A stretch of DNA of 64,000 nucleotides from assembly GCA_009733575.1 (NCBI GenBank), contig ML769383.1, positions 1,054,001-1,118,000 of the forward strand, read 5' to 3'. The notes under the pieces were generated by a model. The model worked only from the letters and a program-made list of their open reading frames with translations, was not told the origin of the DNA and made no database searches. A program made the translations under genes and the position numbers. This stretch comes from Gymnopus androsaceus JB14 (taxonomy: Eukaryota > Basidiomycota > Agaricomycetes > Agaricales > Omphalotaceae). Shown here piece by piece: positions 11,389 through 23,622 of this stretch; the stretch's first letter is position 1, and every line of letters starts with the position of its first letter.

Positions 11389-14300
11389 TCACGAAAGGCT
11401 CCAGTTGCCTTCTGAATCAGCAGCTAAAAGCACGCTCTGTGTCCAATCTTCTTGGCCCTCCTGGTCACCAAGTGGTACTCCTAGGTGATTCGATGACGCC
11501 TGTTTTGTTCGTGCAGGGCGCGACCTTAGATGAGACGCCGCAGGAGCAGTGTAGTTCGACAGTGAAAGAGACAGCGTAGAGCTCGAAGGAGTGCAGTACC
11601 GATTGGCAATGGGAGTCTCGCCAATAACAATTGACACTGGTTCCTCAACATACTGCTCTTCACTCTGCTCGGCCGACGTGTGTGCGTCTACCTCTGGGGA
11701 AGGCTGCGGATCGAACCCAAGGCCAAATCGAAGGGGAGAGGATTGAATGGTGGTATCGAGGAGGGGCGGAAGAGTAAATGTGCTGGACTTGGGGAGCAGT
11801 AGCCGCGGATGCAGGCGTTGAAACGGAGGAATCCGAGGATGTATTCGGTGTGTGCAGGTAGGGTGATGGCATAGGGGAAGAGATGAACGGTCTTCCATCA
11901 GCAGGTGAGCTCAGCGAGGACACGGAACGCTTAGGAGAAGAGAAGCTGTAGTGACGGCCTTTTAAGTCTACGTGCTCGAGGAGAAGAAGGCGCCGAATTC
12001 GTCGATACAGGACTATCTGGTAAAGACAATCCAGAAAGAGACATCCGGAGTGAAACAGCAGTGGTGGGTGAATCAGATGTAGTTGGGAACTGGACAGGAC
12101 CGCCAGCTATCTGAGAACCGAGAAACCTTCGTGGAGTAAGTACATCCTCCTCAGCAATCCGCACCACTTCTGTCGGGTCTTCTTTATCGAGAGACGTCTT
12201 CTCGAGGGGTAGATGGGCGAGTGACGGCTCAGCAGAGGAAGTAGACGGCGAGGTCAGTGATTCTGCTGAGGATGATGTTAATGGCGGAGGCGACGAAACA
12301 CCACGCTCGAATGGAGATACCACAGATTCAGACCGACTATCTGAAGTGGAAATAGATGACGCGCCGTCATCGTGTAGGGAGATTGATTCCGATGATACGT
12401 CTGGCGAGACAGAGGGCTGGGCGTCATTTCCGACCGCAGAAAGAGCATTGTGATTGTCCGTATGAACCACAGCCGGACTCGGACTATGCGCAGCTCGTCG
12501 CGGACCCAGAGGTTTCTTTGCCCGATTCTGATTCTTCCTATCTTCACTTGTAGGACGGGGCTCAACGCTTAGAGGCTCCTCTCCGTGGATAAGAGATTGA
12601 GGACTTGTTGGAGGAGTAGAAACGACGATGGAAGCTGAAGCTACAGGAGTTTCATCGACTTCATCGACTACTTCAGGCGCACTGGGCTCCATCTCCTCCT
12701 CATCCTCCTCCTCTCCACGGGTGCAGGATGTTCTGCTTCGACTTGGGCAGTCGGGCTGATATCCAAGACTTCATCTTCTCGTTTGATATCCAAAACCGAC
12801 AAGACCGATGCGGTGTCATCAACTTCCCAAATGTCTTCAGCCTCGCAAAGCACCCTTAATAACGGAGGGTTCATGTTGAGACTGGGACAGAATACCAACA
12901 ACAGATTGCTCAGCGGCATTTTTGTCTGCCGGCTCTCTTTGGCAGTAGCTCTAATCAGTTCGGCAACCGTCCGTATGAGATCCCTGTTTTCAGCTGGAAG
13001 CTGGCCAACTAGTGATTTGAAGGCGTTGAGAAGCCCACGAGACGGTGGCCGCATGCCACTAAAGTTGGGCATAGCTAGCGTCGAAAGCGAAGGAGGCTTC
13101 CGCAAGCCTTGTAACCGCTCTTGGGACCAGAAGGTAAACTCGGTCCTCGTCCACCCATAACGTACTGAGAATGTGGTTGGTCTTGTTGCAGCTGTTCGTT
13201 GGTAGCATTCTCATGAGCAAGTGCGGCCTCAAAGTAGGGAGAAAGTGAGTGGGTTAGAAGCGGTTCCGGAACTGTTATTCTTCAATGTTAGCGAACGCAT
13301 ACATAATCTCAGCCTTGAAAAATCTCACGTTCACGCAAAAAGGCCTTGAATACCGACGCCACTGCATGGGGATCAAGCTCGCCAGGCGAACATTCTTGCA
13401 TGTTGTAGTCGGCACCTAAAACAATCGTAAGAGTCAAGTATAGGAGAATCTTGAAGGGATACACACCAGTGTCGAATTCATGGCGTAGTTTGCTGACATG
13501 CGAAGGTCTGCCACTAACCCTGTTCGCATTTGTCAGTGTAGGTCAGACGAAATGGAATTCAGACGTACCGAAACAACCCCTCTTCGCCCACTCCCCACAG
13601 GAGAAGATGTTGTGCGCATCTCACTACAAGCGCAGGTAGCCGCCTAGTCTCCAGCGCCCTCAATTCCCCTTTTCGTCAAAGTGCCCGGCGTTTCCAATTT
13701 CGGATTAGAGTTACCGTGATCTGGCCTGGAGAAATAGTTTGGAATACCAACGCCGACAGCAGTGTCATTCACGACAGTCACCAACTTTCTCCCGAACACG
13801 ATCCCGCCAGCAACAGGTGCACCTGTTGCATTCATTCGCAAAGAACCTCGGATCTGGGTTCCCAGTGATGGACCGGAAGGGATGAGAAGAGCATCCGAGT
13901 CTGACAATGAGCCGCCGGCAGACGAATTAACACTCCAAGCGCCGGAAGGTGCTTCCGGTGTTCGCCTCTGTTTTCCCTTGCCTGATGATAATTGTCCGGA
14001 AGAGTCCTTGGAGATAGTTCGACCAAGGCCATGATCAGAGGTACTGGATGAAGACGAAGAATAGCCGGAGCCACTTGAGCTGGAAGAAAAACCACCCCAA
14101 CGACCAAATTTCTCCGCAGCACGTCGAGCTAGATTAGCGGCAGGTGCTAAGCTACCAGTAATACTTATCGCAGCGGCACGCTGATGTGGTGGCTGGGGTG
14201 ATGGTGTCCGGTGGAAAGCGGACGGAGGCCCTGGACGGGAAGCAGGGTTCTGATTGTTTGTCGCAGTCCACGCCGCTAATCGTCCGCGAAGATTGTTACC

Positions 14301-15632
14301 TGTGGACTGAACACCAGAGCTGGATGGGGCAATAAAACCGTTGGCAGCAGCTCGAGTAAGTGTGGGCGTCTCGCTGGCTGATGGTGGTGACATTCGAGGG
14401 TGAGGCTCGTTGATCGATTTGAATGATGTTTTGGATTCATTCAAAGTCCCTGCAATTGTTGACGGAGGCGTTGGGATAGCAGCCTTGTTTGATTTTGACC
14501 CGAGGTTAAGAGACATGGATCTTCGGTTCTTCACAGACAGAGAAGAGGTAGACGATGAACTGGGGCTTTGGGTAGCTAATGGAACTTCTTCGAGTGCAGA
14601 TTTGAATGAAGAATCGTCCTCTTCCTCTGGAGTTTCGAACTCGGCATCGGTAATGAGCGCACTCAAGCGTTTATTTACCGGTACGACGGTGTGGTTCGAT
14701 TGTAACGATTCCGCCATTGACACCGGTCGTGAAGAGCGAGGGCCGGCTCCTGCTCCAGGTCGTACTGTGTGATGGCTCATCGCAGAATCACTCTTCCTCC
14801 ACACGTCCTTCTGGTCATCCTGCTCAACTTCCTTTGCTGCAGCCTCCTTGGCAGCAGCCTCCCTCTCCCTAGCCTGCTCAGCTTCCCGCTCCTGTTCGCC
14901 TAACCTCATGAAATTGACAGCCGAAGATATACCAGGGCTGATGGGAATTATTGAACCCCGGTTGTCTGGCTTGAGCGTGGTCTGTACTTTGGGAGGCAAA
15001 GAAGGAGAGGCAGATGCTGGAGTCAATTTGCCAGGCTGCATGGCCCAAGGCTTTGGAGGTGGGGTTGGAGGGGTTGGAGATAGTTGGGGGGGAGCCTTAG
15101 CACTAGCCTTCCTTCCTCCGCTGAAAGCCTGAGTGGCGAATTGTGTTAGTTTGGTAGACTTGGGGTATTTCGATGACTGTGTAGTCACCTGGGAGGATGG
15201 CGAAGTCGAGGATATTGGCGAATCCCACTCCTTTTCTTTGCCCTTGTCGTTTACAGCAAACAACTTTGTTGCATCTTCCGACTTTTTCCTGCGGCCTACG
15301 AACGCACGCTTCAACTTTGTGCCAGTGCTGGCGGCAGCGGTAGATATAGAAAGACCCTTTGGTTTACTGTAGTTCTGACCCATGACAACGGCAAGAGAGG
15401 AAGTACGAGGGCGGGATGCTGCGACAGCCAAGTCGTGGGCTGTAGCATGTCTAGGTATGGGAGCAGGCAAAGGTGTGGTGTGATCTGATGAAACAATATC
15501 AGACTGGCTGGAGTCCTGGGGAAGCATGTCAGACGCTGCGGAGTATGAGGAATATGACGAAGAGGAAGTAGATGAAGAGTTATCAGGCCAGCCTGAAGGC
15601 GAAGGCCGGCTCTTCTTTGGAATTGGTAACAT
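11389..15632 (-). CDS. RhoGAP-domain protein with disordered flanks
   Basis: A Rho-family GTPase-activating protein. The first exon (from ATG at 15632) encodes about 640 mostly disordered Ser/Pro-rich residues. The RhoGAP domain follows between about 13720 and 12830. It shows RLPALVVRCAQHLLLWG, the arginine finger in EEGLFRVSGR, SHVSKLRHEFDTGADY and MPLSNLLLVFCPSLNMNP. Introns at 13568-13520, 13466-about 13407 and just before 13270 keep phase. A disordered, proline- and serine-rich tail runs to the stop at 11389. The frame is broken by one base at about five places: 13666-13669 (CCCC; a 46-base intron is an alternative), about 13127, about 12719, 11960-11963 (TTTT) and 11791-11794 (GGGG). The protein sense continues across each break, so either the sequence has small errors or the gene is newly damaged. 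It would oppose GEFs such as the Cdc24-like protein nearby, though substrate choice cannot be read. Confidence 0.8.
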
Positions 15633-16137
15633 TTCGGCCGCAGAGATAGACAGTAATGTCAGATGAGTTGGCGTAGATTAGTCGCAGCTATGTAAAAAGC
15701 TTTTAGCTGTGTTGATTCTGTAAAATTGTTTGACAATCAGGAATGGCCCAGAAACGTAAAGGAGAAGACCAAGGTGGGGTCGCTGAGAGATAGACTCACA
15801 GTATAATGTACTCATGCGCGTTGAGAACAGCGTAGATAAGTCCCAGGACATGTGTCTCAACCTGATGCTGATGGAACAGGACTGAGAACTGAGTTGCTTG
15901 TTTTTCTTTCCACACGACGTGATCAAGGGCGCTAAATCTACCCGTCCTTGTACTTAAAATTAGTACAGTAAATTTTTACATTAACCTAGTAATGGCTCTA
16001 TAAAACAAATCCCTTGCTAATGTATGTAGATGTAGTATGTGCGGTCTACCGTCCTTGCAGCGTCCTTGGGTACGTCCTTTCAGGAACCTGCAAGCTGCGA
16101 AACAGCTTGCCCCTATGCGTATCTATGTCCATTCCAT
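15633..16137. other. Promoter side of the RhoGAP gene
   Basis: This lies between the divergent-facing start of the RhoGAP gene and the stop of the carrier gene. I see no gene or clear motif. Confidence 0.35.
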
Positions 16138-17824
16138 TCAACTCGTCGGGATCAAAAACTCTTTCACCTGCAAGGATATCAGCTGCCGAGTATCCTCTTA
16201 GTATGAACAGCAAACCAACGCACCAATTCATAAGTAAAGAAAGATGTCGCTATGCTCGGAGCAACCTTGACTTTTGGTTACGTGGAATGGTTAGTTGCTC
16301 GTCGGTATTTGGACAGCATAACTTACGAAGATTAGGCCATAGTCCTCTGTACAGCCCCTGTACGCCCTCCGTACGCACAATCCCGGTGAGGGCGGCCAAG
16401 GCACCAGTATAGGGAGTTCCCAGCGCACTCGAGCGCATCCCAGCCACTTGTAACTAAGAATAAACCCGTCTAAGTACGTACGTGGATCATGCTAAGGAAA
16501 ATCCAACCTTGCGTCTCAGGACATCAAAGGGGTAAGTTAACGTCTGCGATATACTACCCGCTAATGCACCGCATGCCAATTTTCGCGTTACAGACGTCTT
16601 GCCCGGTGGGGTTACAATGCCACGAAGGAACTCGTATGCCGCAAAATTAATCCCAACGTACGGCGCAACACCAAACGCGGTAGCAACTATCCCCGTTGAA
16701 AGGAGCAATGGATATATGAGCATTCTCAAAATCCACCGCAACTTTACTAACCTAGTCCCCGATATAATGCCCTGACCCCCCCTTCTAAAAAAGATGGCGG
16801 TGTATAGTGAGGACCGATTCCAAAGATACGCATTTTAAGGAGTTTAGCTACCTTCGCGGACAATCTTCATAGTCATGCCCCACATCGTCAACTCCTGAGA
16901 TGTATATGCATGCGATGAGGTATGAAAGGCATTCGTTAATGAGGGTTTGAGCGTCGAACCCGCAGTTACTGATTGCGACTTGGTGATGGGTATACTTGCT
17001 GTGGCTATTGAAAGACGAGCACGAACGATATCTAACGGATATGTTGTACCTGAATAGTGACATCTCAGAAAAAAAAACTCGGATGACCATGTGAACAGTG
17101 AACTTGACATACAAACGGAAGTGATGCCTGCCAGCGCCCCACTGGCCAGACGTTTCGGAGTGTCGAGTTCTTTTGATCCATGTTTTGTGAACCACTGAAA
17201 AAAATGACGTCAAGATAAAAAGGACAGAGAAGGGAATCGCGAATAGCGCCGACCTTCTTTAGTTGTTCATAGGTGGTAAACTGAACATGTTATTTCAGCA
17301 TCGAACTTCAGAAAGGAATCATGAACCTCACTTGTACTGCACTAATAAGTAGTCAAAACGGTCCGGTCAGCGAAGGGTAACATAATGAAAAGGAATAACT
17401 CGCCTGTACGGAACGATCCTCAAACAATTAATTCCGTTACCCCTCATGAAGCCTTTGAGCCCTTCCTCCTTCCACATCCGGACCAAGCTCCTCCACACTC
17501 CTTTATACTGGGAATCAGAATTACGAGGTTGAACCTGCCTAGAGCAGTAGCCGCGTAAGTAGATGGATAGATTGAATCGATTATTTAATAACACACGCAC
17601 TGGATGATTTTCAAACGCTCTAGGGGTGATACTACAGTCCTAGAAGCTGCTCCTGCACATCCTCCAGCTGAAAATAAGAGCCGGAATTAATAAACAGGCC
17701 AGACATGAATGGAAAAAGACGCACCGATAAAATACGAGGCAACCTCTGGGGATATTGCCAAGAAAGAGAGAGCATGTTTAGATGGTGCAGGCACGGATGA
17801 GCTGGAGGCTGGAGTACTGGACAT
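16138..17824 (-). CDS. Mitochondrial carrier (SLC25), YPR011C/SLC25A16-42-like
   Basis: A six-helix solute carrier of the inner mitochondrial membrane. Twelve exons give 344 residues: 17824-17725, 17667-17601, 17538-17404, 17341-17332, 17280-17254, 17194-17113, 17049-16852, 16784-16752, 16686-16508, 16453-16327, 16270-16224 and 16167-16138. The three carrier repeats show SPLERLKIIQ (about 47-56), TYPLDIVRARL (about 144-154) and TYPFDVLRRK (268-277). The segment RGNGINCLRIVPYSAVQF and the third-repeat end NLLKVAPSIATSFFTYEL fit the group that includes yeast YPR011C (APS/PAPS transport) and CoA/ADP carriers; the substrate is not settled by sequence. Exon 4 is only 10 bases and the intron before it has GC-AG borders (GCGAGT donor at 17403). 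Confidence 0.92.
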
Positions 17825-18938
17825 AGTCTTGTAAATTTTACAGTTGTAAATGAATAGGTATCGCGAACGCCAAGAAAAATGTATACAGATGCAAGAGGAA
17901 GGAAGAACCAGCCAGAAGAATAAGCGCTGGCCCTTGACCGAAATCACGGTGGCAGTGTCGTTCCTTAATTAGAAAAGTCACTCCTCCTTAGCGCCTTTAC
18001 CCAGTATACGCGTCGTATGTACTTAGATCTTCACATTGTCGATCTCTTTGCGTATCACATTGTGACTACTGTGACTGATTTAACTCGAGGAATCTGTTCT
18101 GCTCATCAGCGCTGGCGGCGCGTGTTATAATTGAAAGCCTGACGACGGCTGGAACTGAAGCGTACTGCTACCTGAATCTGTTAGCTTCACAGGCCGGGAA
18201 TGGTATTCTGGGGCACTCGAACTCGAGGAAAACTTGAAACTATTGGCTGCTTCATCTATTCGTTGGACTTGGACGTTATTGACTGTATGCAGTCCATGCA
18301 CATTGCACGCATTAACTCTGATAAAGAATCGGATCTACGTAGTGAATGTGAGTTTATTTATCGAGCACCCCTTTGTTTGCAACTTCTCTCTGCGTCGCCG
18401 AATGCTTGCCCCAACCCCTAATCCCTAACCATACCCACTTCATGGACCAGATTAGTGAGATTCGGCTAACATTGCTAAGGATTAAGCTGGTGCGCTGTTA
18501 TTGCTGAACGTCAGCAGCTTAATTAACTCGGCGCTTATGATGCCGGAGAGCATGCCGTACTGTTTCGTATTTCCTCTCATCATCTCCATTTCCTCCATTT
18601 CCTCTGTCCTGGCTGCTGCTCGAGTCCTTCGTCCAGCAGCAGTTTTATTCTCGCAATTCGGACCGCGGTACTTCGTTCCTTGATTTGATAACCGGTTCCC
18701 GAGGTTTTCCCTTGTTCCGTTCTCCCCACTCGCGGCCGTAAACAGCCTCGCTGAATCCACGTTTACCCTCAACGTTCCTTCCTTCAAAAACCTCATATCT
18801 CATCATCCTTTTCATATCTTTCCAACACCCCTTTCTGTCTGGTTATTCCAGCTTTGAGCGCCACACATTCAAAGCAATTACTAGAGCTCCAACGCTCTGA
18901 TCTGTTCAAGTTATATATACTACCCTCATTTTACTTCG
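17825..18938. other. Spacer between divergent carrier and BTB genes
   Basis: About 1.1 kb holding both promoters. TATATATAC lies at 18912-18920, about 20 bases before the BTB start. A minus-strand ORF at 18482-18796 has no recognisable content and I do not call it. Confidence 0.4.
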
Positions 18939-20417
18939 ATGGGAATCCAAACACAAATGGCTCTCCAACCCGCCCTTGTTCGAGATAAAGAGTACTACAT
19001 CGAGGACGGGAACACAGTAATTCAGGTCGAGAATGTCTTGTTCAAGGCAAGTCTGTTCGTATTGCTCCAATGAACCATTTACTGATTACTTCATGTACAG
19101 GTTCATCGATACATCCTCTCTCGAGACGGCTCAGCATTCGAAGGAATGTTCTCACTCGACGGTATTCCCCGATCCGGGTCGTCTGAAAGCCTTGCATCGG
19201 GTCATTCTCATTCTCATTCTCCCCATTACTCTCACCACTCACCCAGTACCGAAGGTCTCTCCGATGACTCTCCCATTATCCTTTCTGGAGATACGGCTTC
19301 CGACTTTCGTGCACTTCTCTGGGCATTATACGCCTCTCCTGCTCAAGTCTTCGCCATGCCATCCTCTTCAGCTCAACTCGTGCGGCTCATTAGCATCGCA
19401 CGTATAGCACACAAATACGCTTTCCGTACAACGGAGGCGTGGGCACTGACTGTGCTGACAATGTGTGTGTGTCAGTCTGGGACCCAGGCCCCTGCGACGC
19501 CTGAAGGAACAGCTGTCACCGAGTCTATGGGTTTTACACTGGGTTTCACGGATTCAAGCGACCCTAAAGCATCATCCACGTCCATCCTCATCCAACTCAC
19601 CGAAGTCGCTGTTCTCTGCGCCCATGACGAGCTACACGAAGCCGTAGAGCCGATCTGGGCTGACCTCCTCTTCGCCGGTCAAACAAAAGACATTGTCAGT
19701 GCAATGACAATCGCGGATCGATACAAGGCTCAACTTCGGCCGCTCCTCGGGCTAGCGTACTACTTGATGATGTTGAAGGGAAAGGAGGAATGGACCAAAT
19801 GTGCTGTAGGCTATGACGATGGTGATGATGAGATGGACCATGGGGAAGGGAAGACAAAAGGGGAGAGTTCTAACCATCGGTTAACAAGGGACCAACGTAT
19901 CCGTCTCTTAACAGGATACTATAACCTCTCTCGAGCATGCGATGCTCTTCCCTCGTCTCCTCCGAAACTCGCACATCACCCATCGTGTTTCCTTCCAGCC
20001 CAGCAGGCGCAAGCTTCAATTGGACTAGGAGGAGCCGGGACTGCAGCAGCACACGCCCATGCACGGTGCGGAGAGGCTTGGGAGGCACTGTGGGCAACTC
20101 TGGCGATGAGTACCGTGGCGAATTTGAGACCTGTCGATGCGCCAATGCAAATTCCCATCATAAAGATCCAAAGCGTGGATCTGCTGAGAAAGCTGCATAT
20201 GGTGAATTATGTGTTGGAGACTTTGGTTAGTGCTGAAGTGGATGGGGCTGCGACCGTTGCAGGAAACACGGCTTTGGGAGGTTTGGGTGCGGTGGGGATG
20301 AGCTATATGAGTATGACGGGGAACATGAACAAGAATTGTTTGAGGATGGCGTTGAAGGCGAGCGAAGAGAAGGTTAATGATGTGTTGTATGGTTTGGCAG
20401 ATTGTTTTCTTGAGTGA
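18939..20417 (+). CDS. BTB/POZ domain protein
   Basis: Two exons, 18939-19046 and 19101-20417, give 474 residues. The N-terminus reads as a BTB fold (YIEDGNTVIQVENVLFK followed by VHRYILSRDGSAFEGMFSL), interrupted by a Ser/His-rich insert. A helical region then holds QLVRLISIARIAHKYAFR, as seen in large families of mushroom BTB proteins. Partners and role are unknown; BTB domains dimerise and often recruit Cul3 ligases. The single intron starts with GC (AAG then GCAAGT at 19047), and only the GC-AG reading joins the BTB motif without a gap. Confidence 0.85.
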
Positions 20418-21055
20418 GTTGGGGTAGTTGGGGAGGAGGACCAGGACAGAGTTTCGAACCTCTTGACATCCTTGCTTCATATATACATATAGACAATTGA
20501 ACTCTTAGTGACTTACTAGCAGTAATAAGCGAAAAGAACAGGAATTCCTCATTGTATTATAGTTCTTCACTTATGTACCATTTCTTGCCTTTTTACCATT
20601 TATCCGTCCATCTACAGACATAATCTCTCCAGTACGACAAGATCTATATCCCTAGTTCAACATTATGTAGTGCTGCTCGATGTATGCACTCCTCGAACGT
20701 GCCTTCAATTACCTCGTTTGGAATCTTCTTCCCTTCCAAGTAGCTTACGAATGATCTCGATATTATTATCGACAGTTTTCCCTCTTGAAAGATATAGAGC
20801 TTTGGAAGTGATTCAGCAATAGATACTTCCTTGTCCCGAATGTGTTAAATACATATACAACACCGAGTTCATGTCTCTATAAAGTCCCAACTTGAACATT
20901 GAATTTTGAATGGCAAATAAAATAGTATACACACACCACCCGTCTCCGAAGTAACCTGAGGACAATACAGTGTAGTGCATAATAGCGCCAAGAGAAGTAA
21001 ATAATACAGCCAGTGCGTTTTGAAAAGAAAGGAGAAAAACAGCGCAACTTCAAGT
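20418..21055. other. Convergent 3' region
   Basis: The BTB gene and the membrane-protein gene converge here. The sequence is AT-rich with no convincing gene. Confidence 0.4.
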
Positions 21056-23035
21056 TCAGCCGTTATAGGTTTCAGTTGCCTGATGATAATCTGGAGGAGG
21101 ATGGTGCTCAGTGTAGCTTTGGGATAATTCACCTTCACCACCACTGCCAGAGCCTGAAGCAGCAGCAGCATCCGGTATTGAGCCAAAGTCCTGAGGCCTT
21201 CCATTTACCACCATCCGTGTAGCTGCCAGTCGTTCCGTAGGAATATCAGATAGCGACTCTCCTGCGGCACTAGGCAAAGTCACTGCAGTGGATTTGGAAT
21301 AAGCCGTGCTTGCGCCTGAAGGAGCTCTTCGGGGGGACGTAGAGTTCGTTATAGACCGGGTCAGACTGCGTGTGGAGGGTGCCTATAAAACAAAGAACAT
21401 CGGAAAGTAAGCAGTTTGCCTATTTTTGGGACAGAAAATCTACCAACATATCGCGACGTGGAATCAGACCTATCGTCAGACATGTTGATTGACGATCCAT
21501 GCACACTAGCGAAATCCGGAGGAGCCCCGTGACTTGGGCCGCCGATCAAACGACCTTCAGTGGGAGGCTCGAGTCCGGGGGAGCGGATATTCATACATCA
21601 CTGGCCCGGACACTTCAGGGAAGGGACTCGGAAACTGGTTGCAGGTTTTACGCCTAGCTCAGGCCCCAACTGTGCCGCCACATCACTTCGGAAACTTCGG
21701 AGATGACGATTTTCTACGTCGACGAAGATACCACCAAAGTCCGAAAAGCAGGATAGCGGAAAAAGCAAGAAGACCAATCACCAGCCCAGCTATGCCCCCA
21801 CCCGAAAGACTACACGATTCGTTAATACTTGCGACTGGACTATTTCCTATTGTAGAGTCTCACCTATCAGAATTTCCATTCGAAAAACTAACGCAAATTA
21901 GATCAATATTGATTCAGGAATTATACGGATAAACGGTACCTAGCCTGAATTGATGGTGTCGTGAAAAACTTCAGCATAGTCAATGGCAAATATCTGTCCC
22001 GTGGCTGAAGGTTGAAATAGCAACGAGAGGGTGTGCGGTCCAGCTCCCAGATTATCCGCATGATAGAGCAAAACTTGAGAGGCGTTCTGAGATTTATGAG
22101 CCGAAAAACTTAGTGAAGCACCGTTCAATTCGATAGCAAAGGGAGCATAATTTGGTCCCACAGGACCATATAGCGATACACCGGCTCCTGAATCAACCGT
22201 GAGCGTTAGTATGAAGATCTTTGGATTGTTCTTCAATTAGACTTGCCCTGACACAGAAAGTAAGTACATGAGGGCAAGAATTGGAAATAGGCACTCACTT
22301 GGAAAGTATAAGTTAAAGATGCACCAGGCGTTGAAGTGGAACTGATAGCTTGTTATTATACTGTATGTTCGATGATACATCGTTCAACTTACTGTCCAGA
22401 ACTTCCGGAAAAGAAACCCAAGTTAGATGGAGTGTCCGACCAATCGTTGGACGAGTAAACAAATGAAGGGTCATCATCCTGAACCGTGATGACCGACAAA
22501 GGCTCGTCGTTCTCTCCAATATTGCCATACCAAGTTATCTGCGATATCATGATGCATTCAGAAATAACTCTCGTAGTCGCAGGTGAACTTTTCGACTTAC
22601 ATAGTCCAGATCTACGAATTGCCCGGAACTTCCATCGTTTTGCAGAGTCACCGTATGCAGACCCTGGGTCAAGTCTGTCTGCGAAAAGAGGGTAGCTTGG
22701 AAGGTGGCATTCGCAGATTCTCCTGAGGCTGGAGGATATTGCGTTCCGTCAAGAGTGACCACGTATAAGCCATGATTTGACCGTTCAGCCCCAAATAACT
22801 CGATTCCTGTGCCGTTGAACGTAAACGAAGCCGTACCACCACTGGTGCTGGTGGCAAAGAAACTTGAGGCAGAATAACTATTATCACATCGTATGGCGTT
22901 AGTATTACCGACACCATGTTAGACCAAGGTTTACCTGCTCGCAAGGTTATCTGACTGGCTGGATCCCTGAGCCCAGTCCGGAGAATAGACAATAAGTGGA
23001 GAAAAGTCTTCAATCGTCGTAACAAACGAAGGCAT
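21056..23035 (-). CDS. Single-pass membrane protein with two jelly-roll-like modules
   Basis: The start is ATG at 23035. Exons 23035-22935, 22877-22601, 22538-22393, 22341-22299, 22247 (one base, see separate entry) and 22187 onward keep phase. Two similar extracellular beta-rich modules follow: the first around FTFNGTGIELFGAERSNHG, the second around YTFQGAGVSLYGPVG. A Ser-rich linker leads to one transmembrane helix (SGGGIAGLVIGLLAFSAILL) with a WWYLRRRR stop-transfer end, then a cytosolic disordered tail to 21056. This architecture is common in mushrooms and functionally unassigned. From the linker on, the frame breaks by one base at AAAAA 21964-21968, TTTT 21710-21713, near 21640, and GGGGG 21577-21581; restoring each gives continuous protein sense. 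The gene may be decaying or mis-sequenced. No classical signal peptide is visible at the chosen start. Confidence 0.75.
22188..22298 (-). other. Candidate one-nucleotide exon flanked by two introns
   Basis: Between the codons for FQ and AG in the second module lie 111 bases that look like two normal introns around a single G at 22247. Intron 22298-22248 (51 bases) runs GTGAGT to TGTCAG. Intron 22246-22188 (59 bases) runs GCAAGT to TTCAG with a TACTAAC branch site. Only with the lone G does the frame give FQGAGVSLYG, which matches FNGTGIELFG in the first module. A missing base in the sequence is the alternative. Confidence 0.5.
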
Positions 23036-23622
23036 TTCCTGTGAATGAAAGAGGGATTGCAAAAGAAGGACTAGATGTTAATGAAGTGAAAAAGCTGAGT
23101 CCTGCAGATCGCGACCTCCAGGGTCTGTAGAAATTGGCCAGACTGAGAGGATGGAGGAAGCTAATGAAGAGAAGGATGACATGACAGGGCGCGAATTCCA
23201 TTGACGACTGCAAATGCTTTTGATTGATGTAATCTACTATTCTCTTCCCAGCGCTGTTGGGACGATCCTTGGCCAATTATAAGGGTTGCTGTTGCTAGGT
23301 GGTCGTGTGGTAGTCGCGCCGCGCGGTAGTAGTGAGTCACTGATCATACTTGCTGTGCCCATTGGCTGGTGTCGGGATGTGTCTGATCCCGACAGCGACA
23401 GAATCATAGTAAGTATCGCGTCGGGAGACTCTATATCTGGGACTAGATCGGATTCATGAGGCGGATTCACGGGGCTAAAGAATAAAAAGTTGAGAATGCT
23501 GTGGAGTAGCCAAATGAAATAGGGAAACCGTATCTTCACACTCATCGATCCATACTATATATATACACGTAGCATATCCTGCCCATCGGAGACAGCTCCA
23601 AGGCAGGAATAGCCTTAAGTAC
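23036..23622. other. Upstream region of the membrane-protein gene
   Basis: This is the promoter side of the membrane-protein gene and the 3' side of THI6. Small ORFs are present but none is recognisable. Confidence 0.35.

Noticed and set aside
13668..13714. Certain intron in the RhoGAP gene (GTAACT to AAAAG)
   Set aside because: It keeps phase, but the same region also reads through with one base removed from CCCC; I could not decide and list it as an alternative only.
18482..18796. Minus-strand 104-residue ORF in the carrier-BTB spacer
   Set aside because: Low-complexity Glu/Met/Arg composition, no motif, and it lies in the promoter and leader of the BTB gene.
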